Positions 37,713 to 46,472 of a stretch of 64,000 bases of DNA are shown here, one piece after another. The translations under genes and the position numbers were made by a program. Each line of letters begins with the position of its first letter. Position 1 is the first letter of the stretch. The stretch comes from Pseudomonas synxantha BG33R. Lineage in GTDB: Bacteria > Pseudomonadota > Gammaproteobacteria > Pseudomonadales > Pseudomonadaceae. The DNA lies in contig NZ_CM001514.1 in the NCBI RefSeq assembly GCF_000263715.2, positions 3,847,674-3,911,673 on the forward strand. The letters are read 5' to 3'. The notes beneath the pieces are model-generated. The model saw nothing but the letters and a program-made list of their open reading frames with translations. It did not search any database and was not told the origin of the DNA.

Positions 37713-38843
37713 ATGCGTAAACTTCTAGCGTTCACCGTCACCATGGCCCTGGTTGCCGCCCTCGCCGCGTATCTGGTCTGGACCCAGGAGCGCCCCGTGG
37801 CGCATTACCTGTCAGACCTGCGTATCACCCTCGCCGTCAATGAGGGCGAACCAGCCGACCGTGGCAACCTGCTCGGCATTCAGCCAGAGCTGTTCCCTGC
37901 CGACTATCAAAGCCTGGAACGCCTGCATCTGAAGCTGTCGAGCTACCTGCAAAAAGCGCGCGACCAAGGCCTGATCAACGCCAAGACCATCGTGGTGCTG
38001 CCCGAACATATCGGCACCTGGCTGATGCTCAAGGGCGAAAAAAACGAGCTGTACCAGGCCGCGCATTTGAAGGATGCGATGAACTGGCTGTCGATCAGCA
38101 ACCCACTGCAGTTTGCGAAAGCCTGGATCAGCGCCACCGGCGACAACCGCATGGATGACGCCTACCTGCGCATGAAGGCCCCTGCCATGGCGCGCGACTA
38201 TCAAGTGGTGTTCGGCGGGCTGGCAAAAGAATTTGGCGTAACCCTGGTGGCAGGCTCCATCGCCCTGCCCAACCCGAGCGTGATTCAGGGCCAGTTGGAA
38301 GTCGGCCATGGCGCGCTGTACAACGCCAGCGTGGTGTTTGCCGCCGACGGTTTGCCACTGGGCCAACCGCAGCGCCAGCTCTACCCGATCTACGATGAGC
38401 GTGGCTTTATCGAGCCAGGCGATGAGAATGTCGTCAGCGTGGTGGATACGCCTGCCGGGCGCCTGGGCACCCTGGTCGGCAGCGACAGCTGGTACCCGGA
38501 CAACTATCGCAAGCTTAACGAGCAAGGTGCGCAACTGATCGCAGTACCGGCCTTCGTCACTGGCCGCGACACCTGGGACCGTCCATGGCGCGGGTTCAAG
38601 AGCGTGTCGACGCCTTCCGAAGTCAGCCTCAAACCCGAAGAAACCAGCGAAGGCGCCGCCTGGCGCCGCCTCACCCTGATCAGCCAGCAGCCCGTCAGCC
38701 AGGCGATGGCGGGCATGAGCGTATTTTTACGTGGGCAGTTCTGGGACCTGGGCAGCGCCGGCCAGAGTTTTCTGAGCAGCAACGGGCAAGTGTTCGCCGA
38801 CGGCGATGCCCGTGGCGCGCGCCTGCTGAATATCTGGCTGTAG
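37713..38843 (+). CDS. Nitrilase-fold membrane-anchored protein lacking the catalytic cysteine
   Basis: A 376-residue protein with an N-terminal membrane anchor (about 4-23) and a carbon-nitrogen-hydrolase fold. The family triad is Glu-Lys-Cys. The Glu region can be seen in VLPEHIGTWLML, but where the cysteine motif G-x-x-x-C-Y-D-x-x-F-P-E is expected the sequence reads GTLVGSDSWYPDN, with glycine in the cysteine position. It may be an inactive relative or use other chemistry. It precedes the AraC-type gene by three bases, so they are likely cotranscribed. I do not recognise a function. Confidence 0.72.
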   Translation: MRKLLAFTVTMALVAALAAYLVWTQERPVAHYLSDLRITLAVNEGEPADRGNLLGIQPELFPADYQSLERLHLKLSSYLQKARDQGLINAKTIVVLPEHIGTWLMLKGEKNELYQAAHLKDAMNWLSISNPLQFAKAWISATGDNRMDDAYLRMKAPAMARDYQVVFGGLAKEFGVTLVAGSIALPNPSVIQGQLEVGHGALYNASVVFAADGLPLGQPQRQLYPIYDERGFIEPGDENVVSVVDTPAGRLGTLVGSDSWYPDNYRKLNEQGAQLIAVPAFVTGRDTWDRPWRGFKSVSTPSEVSLKPEETSEGAAWRRLTLISQQPVSQAMAGMSVFLRGQFWDLGSAGQSFLSSNGQVFADGDARGARLLNIWL

Positions 38844-38846
38844 CCC

Positions 38847-39881
38847 TTGAAGCCGGTGCGCCTGGGGGATCTGTCGGTGGGCTTCGTGCACACCCTGGCC
38901 GATGCCATCCAGAGCCACGGCCTGGACCCGCAACCGCTGTTGCTGCAATACGGCCTGGACCCTGCACGCCTGGCTGAAGCCGGTGCACGCCTGTCGATCC
39001 CGCGCTATATGCGCCTGGGCCACGCGGCCATCCAACTGACCGGCGACCCGGGCCTGGGCCTGCGCATGGGCCAACTCAGCCGCTTGAGCCAGGCCGGCCT
39101 GGCCGGTGTCACCGCCGCCCAGGCCCCCAATGTGCGCGAAGCGGCGCGCACGCTCACACGCTTTGAAGCGCTGTACGGCTCCAACTATCGCGGGCAATCG
39201 AGCTTTCATGAAGATGCCGAAGGCGCCTGGCTGCGGTTCTACTCCATCAGCCCCTACAACGCCTATAACCGCTTTGTGGTGGACTCGATCATCGCCGGTT
39301 GGCTGCAACAATTATCCAGCCTGGCGCAACAGCCGGTGCAGGCACAACGGATAGAAATCGAATTCGACGCGCCGGACTATCACGAACACTACAACGTGCT
39401 GGGAAGCGGCGTGATGCACTTCGGCGCCGATGCCAATCAACTGCGTCTGAGCCAACCCACCTTGGCGCTGCGCAACCCACAGCACTGCCCAAGTACCTGG
39501 CACCTGTTGCTGCAGCTGTGTGAAAGGGAGTTGGAGCAGCTGACTCGCACCCGCAGCCTGCGTGAACGCATCACGCGGTTGCTCGGGCCGATGCTCAATG
39601 GCGGCCGGGAACCCGACCTGGAAGAGGTGGCGGCACGCTTGAAACTGCCGACCTGGACATTACGGCGCAAACTGGCCGAGGAAGGCACACAGTTTCGCGC
39701 AATTCTCAACGACACCCGCCGCGACCTGGCCATGACCTATATTCGCGATACCGAGCTGGCATTTGGCGAGATCGCCTACTTGCTTGGTTTTGCTTCAGCC
39801 CAAGCCTTCCAGAGGGCCTTCAGGCGCTGGAATAACCAGACCCCAGGGGAATTTCGCCGCAGTCAGCGGCATTCCGCCTGA
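38847..39881 (+). CDS. AraC family regulator (OruR/ArgR-like layout)
   Basis: A 344-residue regulator with a long N-terminal domain (about 1-235) of the arabinose-binding-like type common in Pseudomonas, and a C-terminal AraC double HTH (about 245-340: RLKLPTWTLRRKLAEEGTQF and IAYLLGFASAQAFQRAFRRW). TTG 38847 is the only start that keeps the N-terminal segment LGDLSVGFVHTLADAIQSHG; GTG 38856 is an alternative. It lies three bases after the nitrilase-like gene and probably senses a small metabolite, unknown here. Confidence 0.85.
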   Translation: MKPVRLGDLSVGFVHTLADAIQSHGLDPQPLLLQYGLDPARLAEAGARLSIPRYMRLGHAAIQLTGDPGLGLRMGQLSRLSQAGLAGVTAAQAPNVREAARTLTRFEALYGSNYRGQSSFHEDAEGAWLRFYSISPYNAYNRFVVDSIIAGWLQQLSSLAQQPVQAQRIEIEFDAPDYHEHYNVLGSGVMHFGADANQLRLSQPTLALRNPQHCPSTWHLLLQLCERELEQLTRTRSLRERITRLLGPMLNGGREPDLEEVAARLKLPTWTLRRKLAEEGTQFRAILNDTRRDLAMTYIRDTELAFGEIAYLLGFASAQAFQRAFRRWNNQTPGEFRRSQRHSA

Positions 39882-39888
39882 AGTCGGG

Positions 39889-39975
39889 TTACAGCTCGGT
39901 GGCATCGTCGGCCGGATCCAGCGGGTCCAACTCGAATGCCTGGTACTCCAGCAGTTCTTCCTGGTAATCGTCCAT
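39889..39975 (-). CDS. 28-residue acidic small protein
   Basis: The frame MDDYQEELLEYQAFELDPLD continues with PADDATEL and stops at 39889. It is very acidic and has no membrane helix. AAGGAG lies six bases before ATG 39975, an excellent ribosome site. It is convergent with the AraC-type gene, seven bases apart. I recognise no family. The strong ribosome site, clean start and codon use argue for a real small gene. Confidence 0.6.
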   Translation of the reverse strand: MDDYQEELLEYQAFELDPLDPADDATEL

Positions 39976-40136
39976 GGTGGACTCCTTCTTCAAATGAAAG
40001 CGGTGGCAGGTAAATGACCTGCGAACCCAGCCTAAAGTGCCGTCATGACGAAAAAATGTCGACGTTGTGACATTCCTGCGCTTGAAAAGTTAAACGCGAC
40101 AGGCGCCGGATAATTTAATCCCATGACTTGAGGTGC

Positions 40137-40161
40137 GATTGCAATCATTGCAACTGCAATC
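40137..40161. promoter_or_regulatory. TTGCAA-rich operator-like repeat upstream of AceE-like pseudogene
   Basis: GATTGCA (40137-40143) and TGCAATC (40155-40161) are perfect inverted arms around ATTGCAAC. The same TTGCAA pattern occurs as a perfect palindrome in the MarR/aceE divergent region at 41808. Confidence 0.55.
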
Positions 40162-40207
40162 ACATTTCCAGTAGGGTACAAATATCCGTTGAAAGGAGCC
40201 TGGACCC

Positions 40208-41212
40208 ATGCCTGCCTCTATCGCGCATTCTGCGCAGAGCTGCATCGACGCACTCAGCACCGCCGCCTGCCCGGGCAACTCGCCGCTGTATACGGTGATG
40301 AGCATGGCCAATACCCTGGAATCCAGCCGGCACGCCTGGGTGATCCGTGGCCAGTCATGCAGCCGCCGCGTGGGCAACTGGCCTATCTAGTTTGCGCGCA
40401 ATCGCGGCGAAAAACCCCTGCTCTATCTGCACAGCGCAGTGTCGTCTGCACAGTTGTGCGCACTGTCGGAGCAGACCGCCCAACGTGGCATCTTTTGCAA
40501 TGACATCGAGAACCAGCCTTCCCCGTGGCCCAAGGGCACGCACCCGTCATTGCCAGTATGGCTGGCGACCCATCCACGCTGCACACCCTACGATCCCGCC
40601 TCGGGAGACGAAGCTCGAGCGATTGTGCTGGCAGGACTACGCACGCTGTACGTCGACGGCCAGCCAGGTTTTTATTATTTGGCGCTGCATGACCAGGATG
40701 CCCCCACGACACTGACTGCCCAAGACCGAGAGGATGCCCACAAAGGCATGTATCCGATCCAGCGTGGCCAAGCAGCAGATGTGCGCCTGCTCGGTGCTGG
40801 CCGGGCGCTGGAAGAGGTGATGTTCGCCGCAGAGTTGCTGGAACAGGACTGGAATATTACGGCGCAGGTGTGGAGCAGCCCCAGCTACACACGGTTGGCC
40901 CGTGAGGCGGCGACCGCGGAGCGCTGGAACCGCTTGCACCCCTTGGCCCCCACGCGCAGCTGCCATTTACGTGATTGCCTGGCAGGCAGTAGCGCACCCG
41001 TCATTGCCGTCACCGGTTATCCGCAGGTGATTGTCGATCAATTAGCCGCGCATGTAGATGCACGATTTATCGCCTTGGGCGCAGGCTCGGTGCAGGCCCA
41101 TGCGCCGAGCCGCTATTGGATTGTGGCGTCAGCGTTAAGAGCGCTGGCCGATGAAGGGCGTACCGACATGCAGCAGGTGGAAAACGCACTGCAGCGCTAT
41201 CACCTGAAGTGA
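40208..41212 (+). pseudogene. AceE C-terminal-like gene with an in-frame amber codon
   Basis: From ATG 40208, behind an AAAGGAG site, the frame runs 60 codons to TAG at 40388-40390 and then continues in the same frame, without another stop, to TGA at 41210. The last ~200 residues align by eye with the C-terminal transketolase-like domain of AceE: KGMYPIQRG against KGMYPLSSH, AERWNRLHPLAP against AERWNLLHPQSE, and ALRALADEG against ALKALADDG. The first ~130 are not recognised. There is no TPP domain, so it could not be a full E1. Either a nonsense mutation broke a gene of about 334 codons, or the amber is read through, or two proteins are made (a possible restart is near 40439). It is under the same TTGCAA-type repeats as aceE. 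Confidence 0.75.
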
Positions 41213-41218
41213 GGGGGA

Positions 41219-41232
41219 ATGCAATTGCGCAA
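41219..41232. promoter_or_regulatory. Further TTGCAA-type half palindrome
   Basis: ATGCAATTGCGCAA just after the pseudogene stop matches the ATTGCAATTGCAAC-like operator with two changes. It may be a third site of the MarR regulator or chance. Confidence 0.3.
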
Positions 41233-41266
41233 GCACGATCCCCCCGCACTGAGGCTGTTTTCGAAC

Positions 41267-41737
41267 CTACGATTTACGTCGGCTGCGCACTTGCACACCC
41301 GCATCCATCGCCAAGCCCGCCGTGCGCTCCAGGGCATCGGCAAATGCCTGGCGCTGCTCGGGTTCGATTTGTGAAAGGAACAGCTCGTCCACAGTGCTTT
41401 CGTAGATTTTCCACATGCTCTTGCGCAGCGCTCGACCCGTGTCCGTGATCGAGGCAAACGCCGCACGACCGTCGCCATCGGAGCGGGAACGCACTACCAG
41501 GCCGTCCTTTTCCAGGCGGTCCACCAGGCGCGTGAGGTTATAGCGCTCAATGGCCAGCACATCGGCCAGTTCGTGCATACGCCGGGTGCCGCCGGGCCCG
41601 CTTTCCAGGCCCCACAACGCATCGTACCAGGCGTACGGCGGCAGGCCCGCCGCAGCCAGGCGCCGCTCGATTTCACGGATGACCGTCCTGTGAGCCCTGA
41701 CAAAACGGAACCATACATCCGGCTCTTTCGACGACAT
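41267..41737 (-). CDS. MarR family regulator
   Basis: A 156-residue MarR-type winged-helix protein. The DNA-binding part (about 50-100) has ELADVLAIERYNLTRLVDRL and the wing DGLVVRSRSDGDGRAAF. ATG 41737 (MSSKEPDVWF) is preferred to TTG 41761. It is divergent from aceE with a perfect TTGCAATTGCAA palindrome in between, and a related repeat lies before the AceE-like pseudogene on its other side. It probably represses both. The ligand is unknown; an aromatic acid or organic acid would be usual for the family. Confidence 0.88.
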   Translation of the reverse strand: MSSKEPDVWFRFVRAHRTVIREIERRLAAAGLPPYAWYDALWGLESGPGGTRRMHELADVLAIERYNLTRLVDRLEKDGLVVRSRSDGDGRAAFASITDTGRALRKSMWKIYESTVDELFLSQIEPEQRQAFADALERTAGLAMDAGVQVRSRRKS

Positions 41738-41807
41738 GCAACACCATCCGGGGAATTTCAAGAAGGTTGCAATAGTAGCTCATCCCGCGCTAGATTCTGG
41801 CATGTCG

Positions 41808-41821
41808 TTGCAATTGCAACT
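41808..41821. promoter_or_regulatory. Operator-like palindrome between marR-type gene and aceE
   Basis: GTTGCAATTGCAAC is a perfect 14-base palindrome, 60 bases before the aceE start and 70 from the MarR start. A single half TTGCAAT lies also at 41768. It is the probable MarR binding site. Confidence 0.7.
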
Positions 41822-41881
41822 ACATTTGCATCACTCCCACGAGGAGCTTGCTGCTTGAATCCGCCTACCCTGGAGCCTCAC

Positions 41882-44542
41882 ATGACCCCGAATGACCCAG
41901 TAAGACTCGACGATGATCCGCAGGAAACCCGCGAATGGCTGGACTCCATCGAATCGGTGCTGTCCACCGAGGGCCGTCCACGCGCTCATTACCTGATCGA
42001 TCAGTTGCTGGATTTCGACGTTGCACGGCATGGCGACTTCTACGGGCGGGTGACCACCCCCTACGTCAATACCATCCCGGTTGAGCGCCAGTTGCCCTAC
42101 CCCGGTAACCAGGCCATCGAGCGGCGCACCAATGCGTTCATCCGCTGGAATGCCATGGCGATGGTATTGCGCGCGGGCAAACACTCAGGCGTAGGTGGGC
42201 ATATCGCCACCTATGCGTCAGCCGCCGTGCTGTATGACGTAGGCTTCGATCATTTTTTCCGTGGCCGAACCGACGCATTCGACGGCGACCTGGTGTATAT
42301 CCAGGGCCATTCCTCACCAGGCATTTATGGCCGTGCCTACCTGGAGGGCCGTATCAGCGAAGCGCAGCTGGATAACTTTCGTCGCGAGGCCGGTGGCGAG
42401 GGTTTGTCTTCCTACCCTCACCCACGGTTGATGCCGGACTTCTGGCAATTCCCTACGGTCTCCATGGGCCTGGGACCGATCACTGCCGCGTACCAGGCGC
42501 GTTTTATGCGGTACCTGGAGTTCCGAGACCTCAAGCAGCATCAGGGCCGCAAGGTTTGGGCATTCCTCGGCGATGGCGAAATGGACCAGCCCGAATCCCT
42601 GGCGGCCATCTCCCTGGCGGGCCGCGAAAAACTCGACAACCTGATCTTCGTGGTCAACTGCAACCTGCAACGCCTGGATGGTCCGGTGCGCGGCAATGCC
42701 AAGGTGATCCAGGAATTCGAGAGCCTGTACCGCGCCGCCGGCTGGAATGTGATCAAGGTGATCTGGGGCAGCGGCTGGGACGCACTGCTGGAAAAGGACC
42801 AGAGCGGCCTGCTGCGCCAACGCATGATGGAATGCGTGGATGGCGACTACCAGAATTACAAATCCCAGAATGGCGCTTATGTGCGTGAACACTTCTTTGG
42901 CAAATACCCGCAGTTGCTCGCACTGGTTGCGGACATGTCCGACGACGACATCTGGAAACTCTCACGGGGCGGGCATGACCCGGACAAGGTCTACAACGCC
43001 TACGCCGCCGCCGTGCGCCACAAGGGCCAGCCCACGGTGATACTGGCCAAGACGGTCAAGGGCTTCGGCATGGGTGAAGCTGGCGAAGGCCAAAACATCA
43101 ACCATCAGCTGAAGAAGATGGGGGCCGAAGCGGTAAAAGCTTTCCGCGACCGCTTCGGCCTGGAGGTCGACGATGACCGGCTCGAAGAAATCCCCTACCT
43201 CAAACCCGCCGTCGACAGCGAAGAGGCCCACTACTTTGCCGCACGACGGCAGGCACTGGGAGGCTATGTGCCAGCGCGCCACACGAGCGTTGCGCCGCTG
43301 CAAATCCCCGAGCTGAGCGCCTTCGCCACCCAACTCAAAGACACCGGTGAGCGCGCCATCTCCACCACCATGGCCTTTGTGCGCATCCTCGGCACGCTGC
43401 TCAAGGACCCGCATTTGGGCAAGCTGATCGTGCCTATCGTGCCGGATGAGTCGCGCACCTTTGGCATGGAAAGCCTGTTCCGCCAGATCGGTATCCATTC
43501 AGCCGTCGGCCAGCTCTATACCCCACAGGACGCCGGGCAATTGAGCTACTACAAAGAAAGCAAAGACGGACAGATCATGCAGGAAGGGCTGAATGAATCC
43601 GGCGCTATTTCTTCCTGGATCGCGGCAAGTACCTCCTATAGCAACCATGGCCTGATGACCGTGCCGTTCTATATTTTCTACTCGATGTTCGGCTTCCAGC
43701 GTGTCGGCGACCTGGCCTGGGCGGCGGGCGATGCGCGAGCGCGGGGCTTCCTGCTGGGCGCCACGGCCGGGCGCACCACGCTGATGGGGGAAGGCTTGCA
43801 ACACGACGACGGGCACAGCCATATCCTGGCGTCGGTGATTCCCTGCTGCGTGGCCTATGACCCGACTTTTGCCTACGAACTGGCGGTGATTATTCGCGAG
43901 GGTATGCGGCGCATGTATGTCGAACAGGAGGACATCTATTACTACATCACCCTGCTCAACGAAAACTATCCGCACCCGGCGATGCCGGAAGGCGTTGAAG
44001 AAGGCATTCTCAAGGGCATGTATCCGCTGAGCAGCCACCCGCAGGCAAAGGTACAGCTCATGGGCAGCGGTTCAATCTTGCGCGAAGTGATCGCCGCAGC
44101 CGAGTTGCTCGCCAAGGATTTCGCCGTGCACAGCGATGTCTGGAGCGTCACCAGCCTGACCGAATTGCGCCGTGATGGGCACGCCGCCGAGCGCTGGAAC
44201 CTCCTGCACCCGCAAAGCGAGCCGCGCCAAAGCTACGTCGAAACCTGCCTTGCCGGGAGAACCGGCGCTGTGGTGGTGGCCACGGACTACATGAAGTTGT
44301 TCGCCGACCAGATTCGCCCCTTCGTGCATAACCGCCGTTTTGTCGCACTGGGTACCGACGGTTTCGGGCAATCGGACACCCGCGAGGCATTGCGCGAGTT
44401 CTTCGAGGTAGACCGGCACTTTATCGCTTTAGCAGCGTTGAAGGCGTTGGCTGATGACGGTGTGATTGGTCGTGACAACGTCGCCCTGGCCATCAGCCGC
44501 TACGGGATCAACGTCGACAAGGCCGATCCCGTAGCCATCTGA
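41882..44542 (+). CDS. aceE: Pyruvate dehydrogenase E1 component, homodimeric type (AceE paralog)
   Basis: An 886-residue E1 that decarboxylates pyruvate with TPP and acetylates the E2 lipoyl group. Length is normal for AceE. The TPP/Mg motif is LGDGEMDQPESLAAI...VVNCN (about 230-262). Later landmarks are MTVPFYIFYSMFGFQRVGDL and GEGLQHDDGHSH. ATG 41882 (MTPNDPVRL) follows GGAG at six bases; the open frame begins upstream at 41573 but that part overlaps the MarR gene. No aceF or lpd follows, so this is probably a second, regulated E1 that borrows E2/E3 from the main complex, or works with another 2-oxoacid. The MarR gene and operator palindromes are consistent with conditional expression. Confidence 0.93.
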   Translation: MTPNDPVRLDDDPQETREWLDSIESVLSTEGRPRAHYLIDQLLDFDVARHGDFYGRVTTPYVNTIPVERQLPYPGNQAIERRTNAFIRWNAMAMVLRAGKHSGVGGHIATYASAAVLYDVGFDHFFRGRTDAFDGDLVYIQGHSSPGIYGRAYLEGRISEAQLDNFRREAGGEGLSSYPHPRLMPDFWQFPTVSMGLGPITAAYQARFMRYLEFRDLKQHQGRKVWAFLGDGEMDQPESLAAISLAGREKLDNLIFVVNCNLQRLDGPVRGNAKVIQEFESLYRAAGWNVIKVIWGSGWDALLEKDQSGLLRQRMMECVDGDYQNYKSQNGAYVREHFFGKYPQLLALVADMSDDDIWKLSRGGHDPDKVYNAYAAAVRHKGQPTVILAKTVKGFGMGEAGEGQNINHQLKKMGAEAVKAFRDRFGLEVDDDRLEEIPYLKPAVDSEEAHYFAARRQALGGYVPARHTSVAPLQIPELSAFATQLKDTGERAISTTMAFVRILGTLLKDPHLGKLIVPIVPDESRTFGMESLFRQIGIHSAVGQLYTPQDAGQLSYYKESKDGQIMQEGLNESGAISSWIAASTSYSNHGLMTVPFYIFYSMFGFQRVGDLAWAAGDARARGFLLGATAGRTTLMGEGLQHDDGHSHILASVIPCCVAYDPTFAYELAVIIREGMRRMYVEQEDIYYYITLLNENYPHPAMPEGVEEGILKGMYPLSSHPQAKVQLMGSGSILREVIAAAELLAKDFAVHSDVWSVTSLTELRRDGHAAERWNLLHPQSEPRQSYVETCLAGRTGAVVVATDYMKLFADQIRPFVHNRRFVALGTDGFGQSDTREALREFFEVDRHFIALAALKALADDGVIGRDNVALAISRYGINVDKADPVAI

Positions 44543-44543
44543 G

Positions 44544-45368
44544 TTACTGCGCAGGCGCTGGCAGGGGCGGTATTGCCTCTGTCGGCGCAGGCAGGTTGGG
44601 ATTGGTCGGCGCCGGCGCAGGTTCGGTTGCTGGCGTCGAGGCAGGCGCAGGTTCCGGGGTCGGTGCGATCGGCGCAGCCTCAGGTGGCGGTGCCAGGGGT
44701 TGTGAAGCGGCAGGCGCGACAGGTGCCTCCTTCGGCGCCTCGACCTTCTCGGCTACTGGAGCGGCTACCGGAGCGACCTTGGGTTCAGGCATACCCAGGT
44801 CAGCCTTGGGCTGCTCGGGTATATGCTCGGCCTGCTTGACCTCTTGCGGCAGGAACACATCCACCAGCGCAAAGTAACGCTCGTAGAACTTCGGTGCCGA
44901 GACGGTCTCGCTCGCGACTTTCACCATCGAGTCGTCAGTGGAGCCGATCGGCATCGACACCGAACCCAACACACCCACGCCGAGGCTGGCGGAGTTGTTG
45001 ACCTTCTTGAGCGCATAGCGATCCTGCAAGGCGTTGGCAAACATCGTCGAGTGATTGCTGCCTTTGCCATCAGCAGCGCACACCACGTTGAAGCTGATCT
45101 GCAGATGGGTCTCGCCGGTCTGCTGGAAACTCTTGTTGCCCGCCACCAGCTTAGGATCGCTGCTGGTAATGATGTAACCCTGGCTCAGCAGAGCGCGGCG
45201 CGCCGCTTCACACGCCGCTACATCGCTGACCGGGTAATCGCGGGAAAACGTACCGGAATCGTCGAAATTCTCATGTTCATAGATAGCGGTCTTGGGTGAG
45301 GAGCAGCCCGCGGCGCCCGCCAGCACCAGCGCCAACCCGAGGCTACGCAAGTGAAATGATGTCGACAT
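44544..45368 (-). CDS. DUF2242 lipoprotein with proline/alanine-rich tail
   Basis: A 274-residue lipoprotein: signal peptide with lipobox LAGAAGCSS (Cys 22). The central domain (about 30-175, FSRDYPVSDVAACEAARRAL and ERYFALVDVFL) matches DUF2242, found in Pseudomonas outer-membrane lipoproteins of unknown role. Residues from about 180 to the end are low-complexity Pro/Ala/Glu, likely an extended linker through the periplasm. It is convergent with aceE, one base apart. Confidence 0.83.
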   Translation of the reverse strand: MSTSFHLRSLGLALVLAGAAGCSSPKTAIYEHENFDDSGTFSRDYPVSDVAACEAARRALLSQGYIITSSDPKLVAGNKSFQQTGETHLQISFNVVCAADGKGSNHSTMFANALQDRYALKKVNNSASLGVGVLGSVSMPIGSTDDSMVKVASETVSAPKFYERYFALVDVFLPQEVKQAEHIPEQPKADLGMPEPKVAPVAAPVAEKVEAPKEAPVAPAASQPLAPPPEAAPIAPTPEPAPASTPATEPAPAPTNPNLPAPTEAIPPLPAPAQ

Positions 45369-45451
45369 TGAAAATCCTGTGGAAAACGGTCCGGACGGTA
45401 TTGTGCAACAGAACGCGGCCTTGAAGCGCGCATTCCTGTCGGTTAAACATC

Positions 45452-46357
45452 TCAGCCTTGTGAAGCGGCGTCAGTAGGAAAAAGCCCGGCACACATATGG
45501 TCGATAAACACGCGCAATTTGGCCGAGGCATGGCGACTGGCCGGCCACAGCAACCAGAAACTGCCGCGGTGTTCGAGGTGCTCATCCAGCACGCGCTGCA
45601 AGGCCCCTTGCGCAACCGCCTCGTTGACCATGTAGTCCGGCAGACACGCAATACCGAGACCTTCCTGGGCCACATGCTTGAGAGACTCAATGGTGCTGCT
45701 GACCAGCGGCGCACGCAAGCTCGGCTCCGCCGCGCCCGGCACCAGTCGCAGCGGCCAGGGCTCGAGTTTGCCGGAGGCGCAGAATTTATGCCGAAGGCAG
45801 GCGTGATGACTCAAGTCCTGGGGCAGGAGTGGCGTGCCGTATTGGTCGAAATAGCCGGGCGTACCGACAAGTACCAGTTGGTAATGCCCCAGATGGCGCG
45901 CCATCAAGCGCGAGTCTTGCGGCTTGCCGGTGCGGATCACCGCGTCGAAGCCTTCATCGATGACATCCACCATACGGTCGGAAAAATCCACGTCCAACTC
46001 GATATCCGGATAGGCGCGCATAAAGCCACTGATCACCGGCATCAACAACCCCCGCACTTGGGGCACGCTGATACGCAGTTTGCCTTGCGGGGTAGCACTG
46101 GCCTCGCTCAACTCCAGCTCAGCCGCTTCCACTTCCGCCAGGATACGCCGCGAGCGTTCCAGCAACAGCGCGCCCTCACTGGTCAGGGTGATACTGCGGG
46201 TGCTTCGATGAAACAGCCTGACACCCAGGCGCTCCTCCATGCGTGCGATGCTTTTGCCTACCGCAGAGGATGACACGCCCAATACCCGCCCTGCGGTGGT
46301 GAAGCTACGCGTTTGCGCAACCTGTACGAATACCGAGAGCCCGCTCAGACTGTCCAT
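45452..46357 (-). CDS. LysR-type regulator next to MFS transporter
   Basis: A 301-residue LTTR of the CrgA/TrcR-like group: HTH at about 1-60 (AGRVLGVSSSAVGKSIARME) and a substrate domain with SFWLLWPASRHASAKLRVFI near the end. ATG 46357 (MDSLSGLSV) is the family start. The 115 bases to the divergent MFS gene contain a perfect inverted repeat, so it is likely that the LysR controls this exporter and itself. Confidence 0.88.
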   Translation of the reverse strand: MDSLSGLSVFVQVAQTRSFTTAGRVLGVSSSAVGKSIARMEERLGVRLFHRSTRSITLTSEGALLLERSRRILAEVEAAELELSEASATPQGKLRISVPQVRGLLMPVISGFMRAYPDIELDVDFSDRMVDVIDEGFDAVIRTGKPQDSRLMARHLGHYQLVLVGTPGYFDQYGTPLLPQDLSHHACLRHKFCASGKLEPWPLRLVPGAAEPSLRAPLVSSTIESLKHVAQEGLGIACLPDYMVNEAVAQGALQRVLDEHLEHRGSFWLLWPASRHASAKLRVFIDHMCAGLFPTDAASQG

Positions 46358-46377
46358 GCTGATGCCTTGGTCAATTG

Positions 46378-46393
46378 CGGACAAAAATGTCCG
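46378..46393. promoter_or_regulatory. Inverted repeat in LysR/MFS divergent region
   Basis: CGGACA-AAAA-TGTCCG is a perfect 6-base inverted repeat 21 bases before the LysR start and 80 before the MFS start. It is a candidate LysR site, although it lacks the usual T-N11-A core. Confidence 0.5.
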
Positions 46394-46472
46394 ATAAGTT
46401 CGGCACCTTAGCCTGTTTTTCCGCGCATCGCAGCCCCCTACCCTGTTTCCTTGCCCCTTCAAGGAGACTCCC

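Noticed and set aside
40439..41212. Independent gene starting at 40439
   Set aside because: Same frame as the upstream 60 codons and no good ribosome site at 40439; better explained as one frame broken by an amber codon, although internal restart cannot be excluded.
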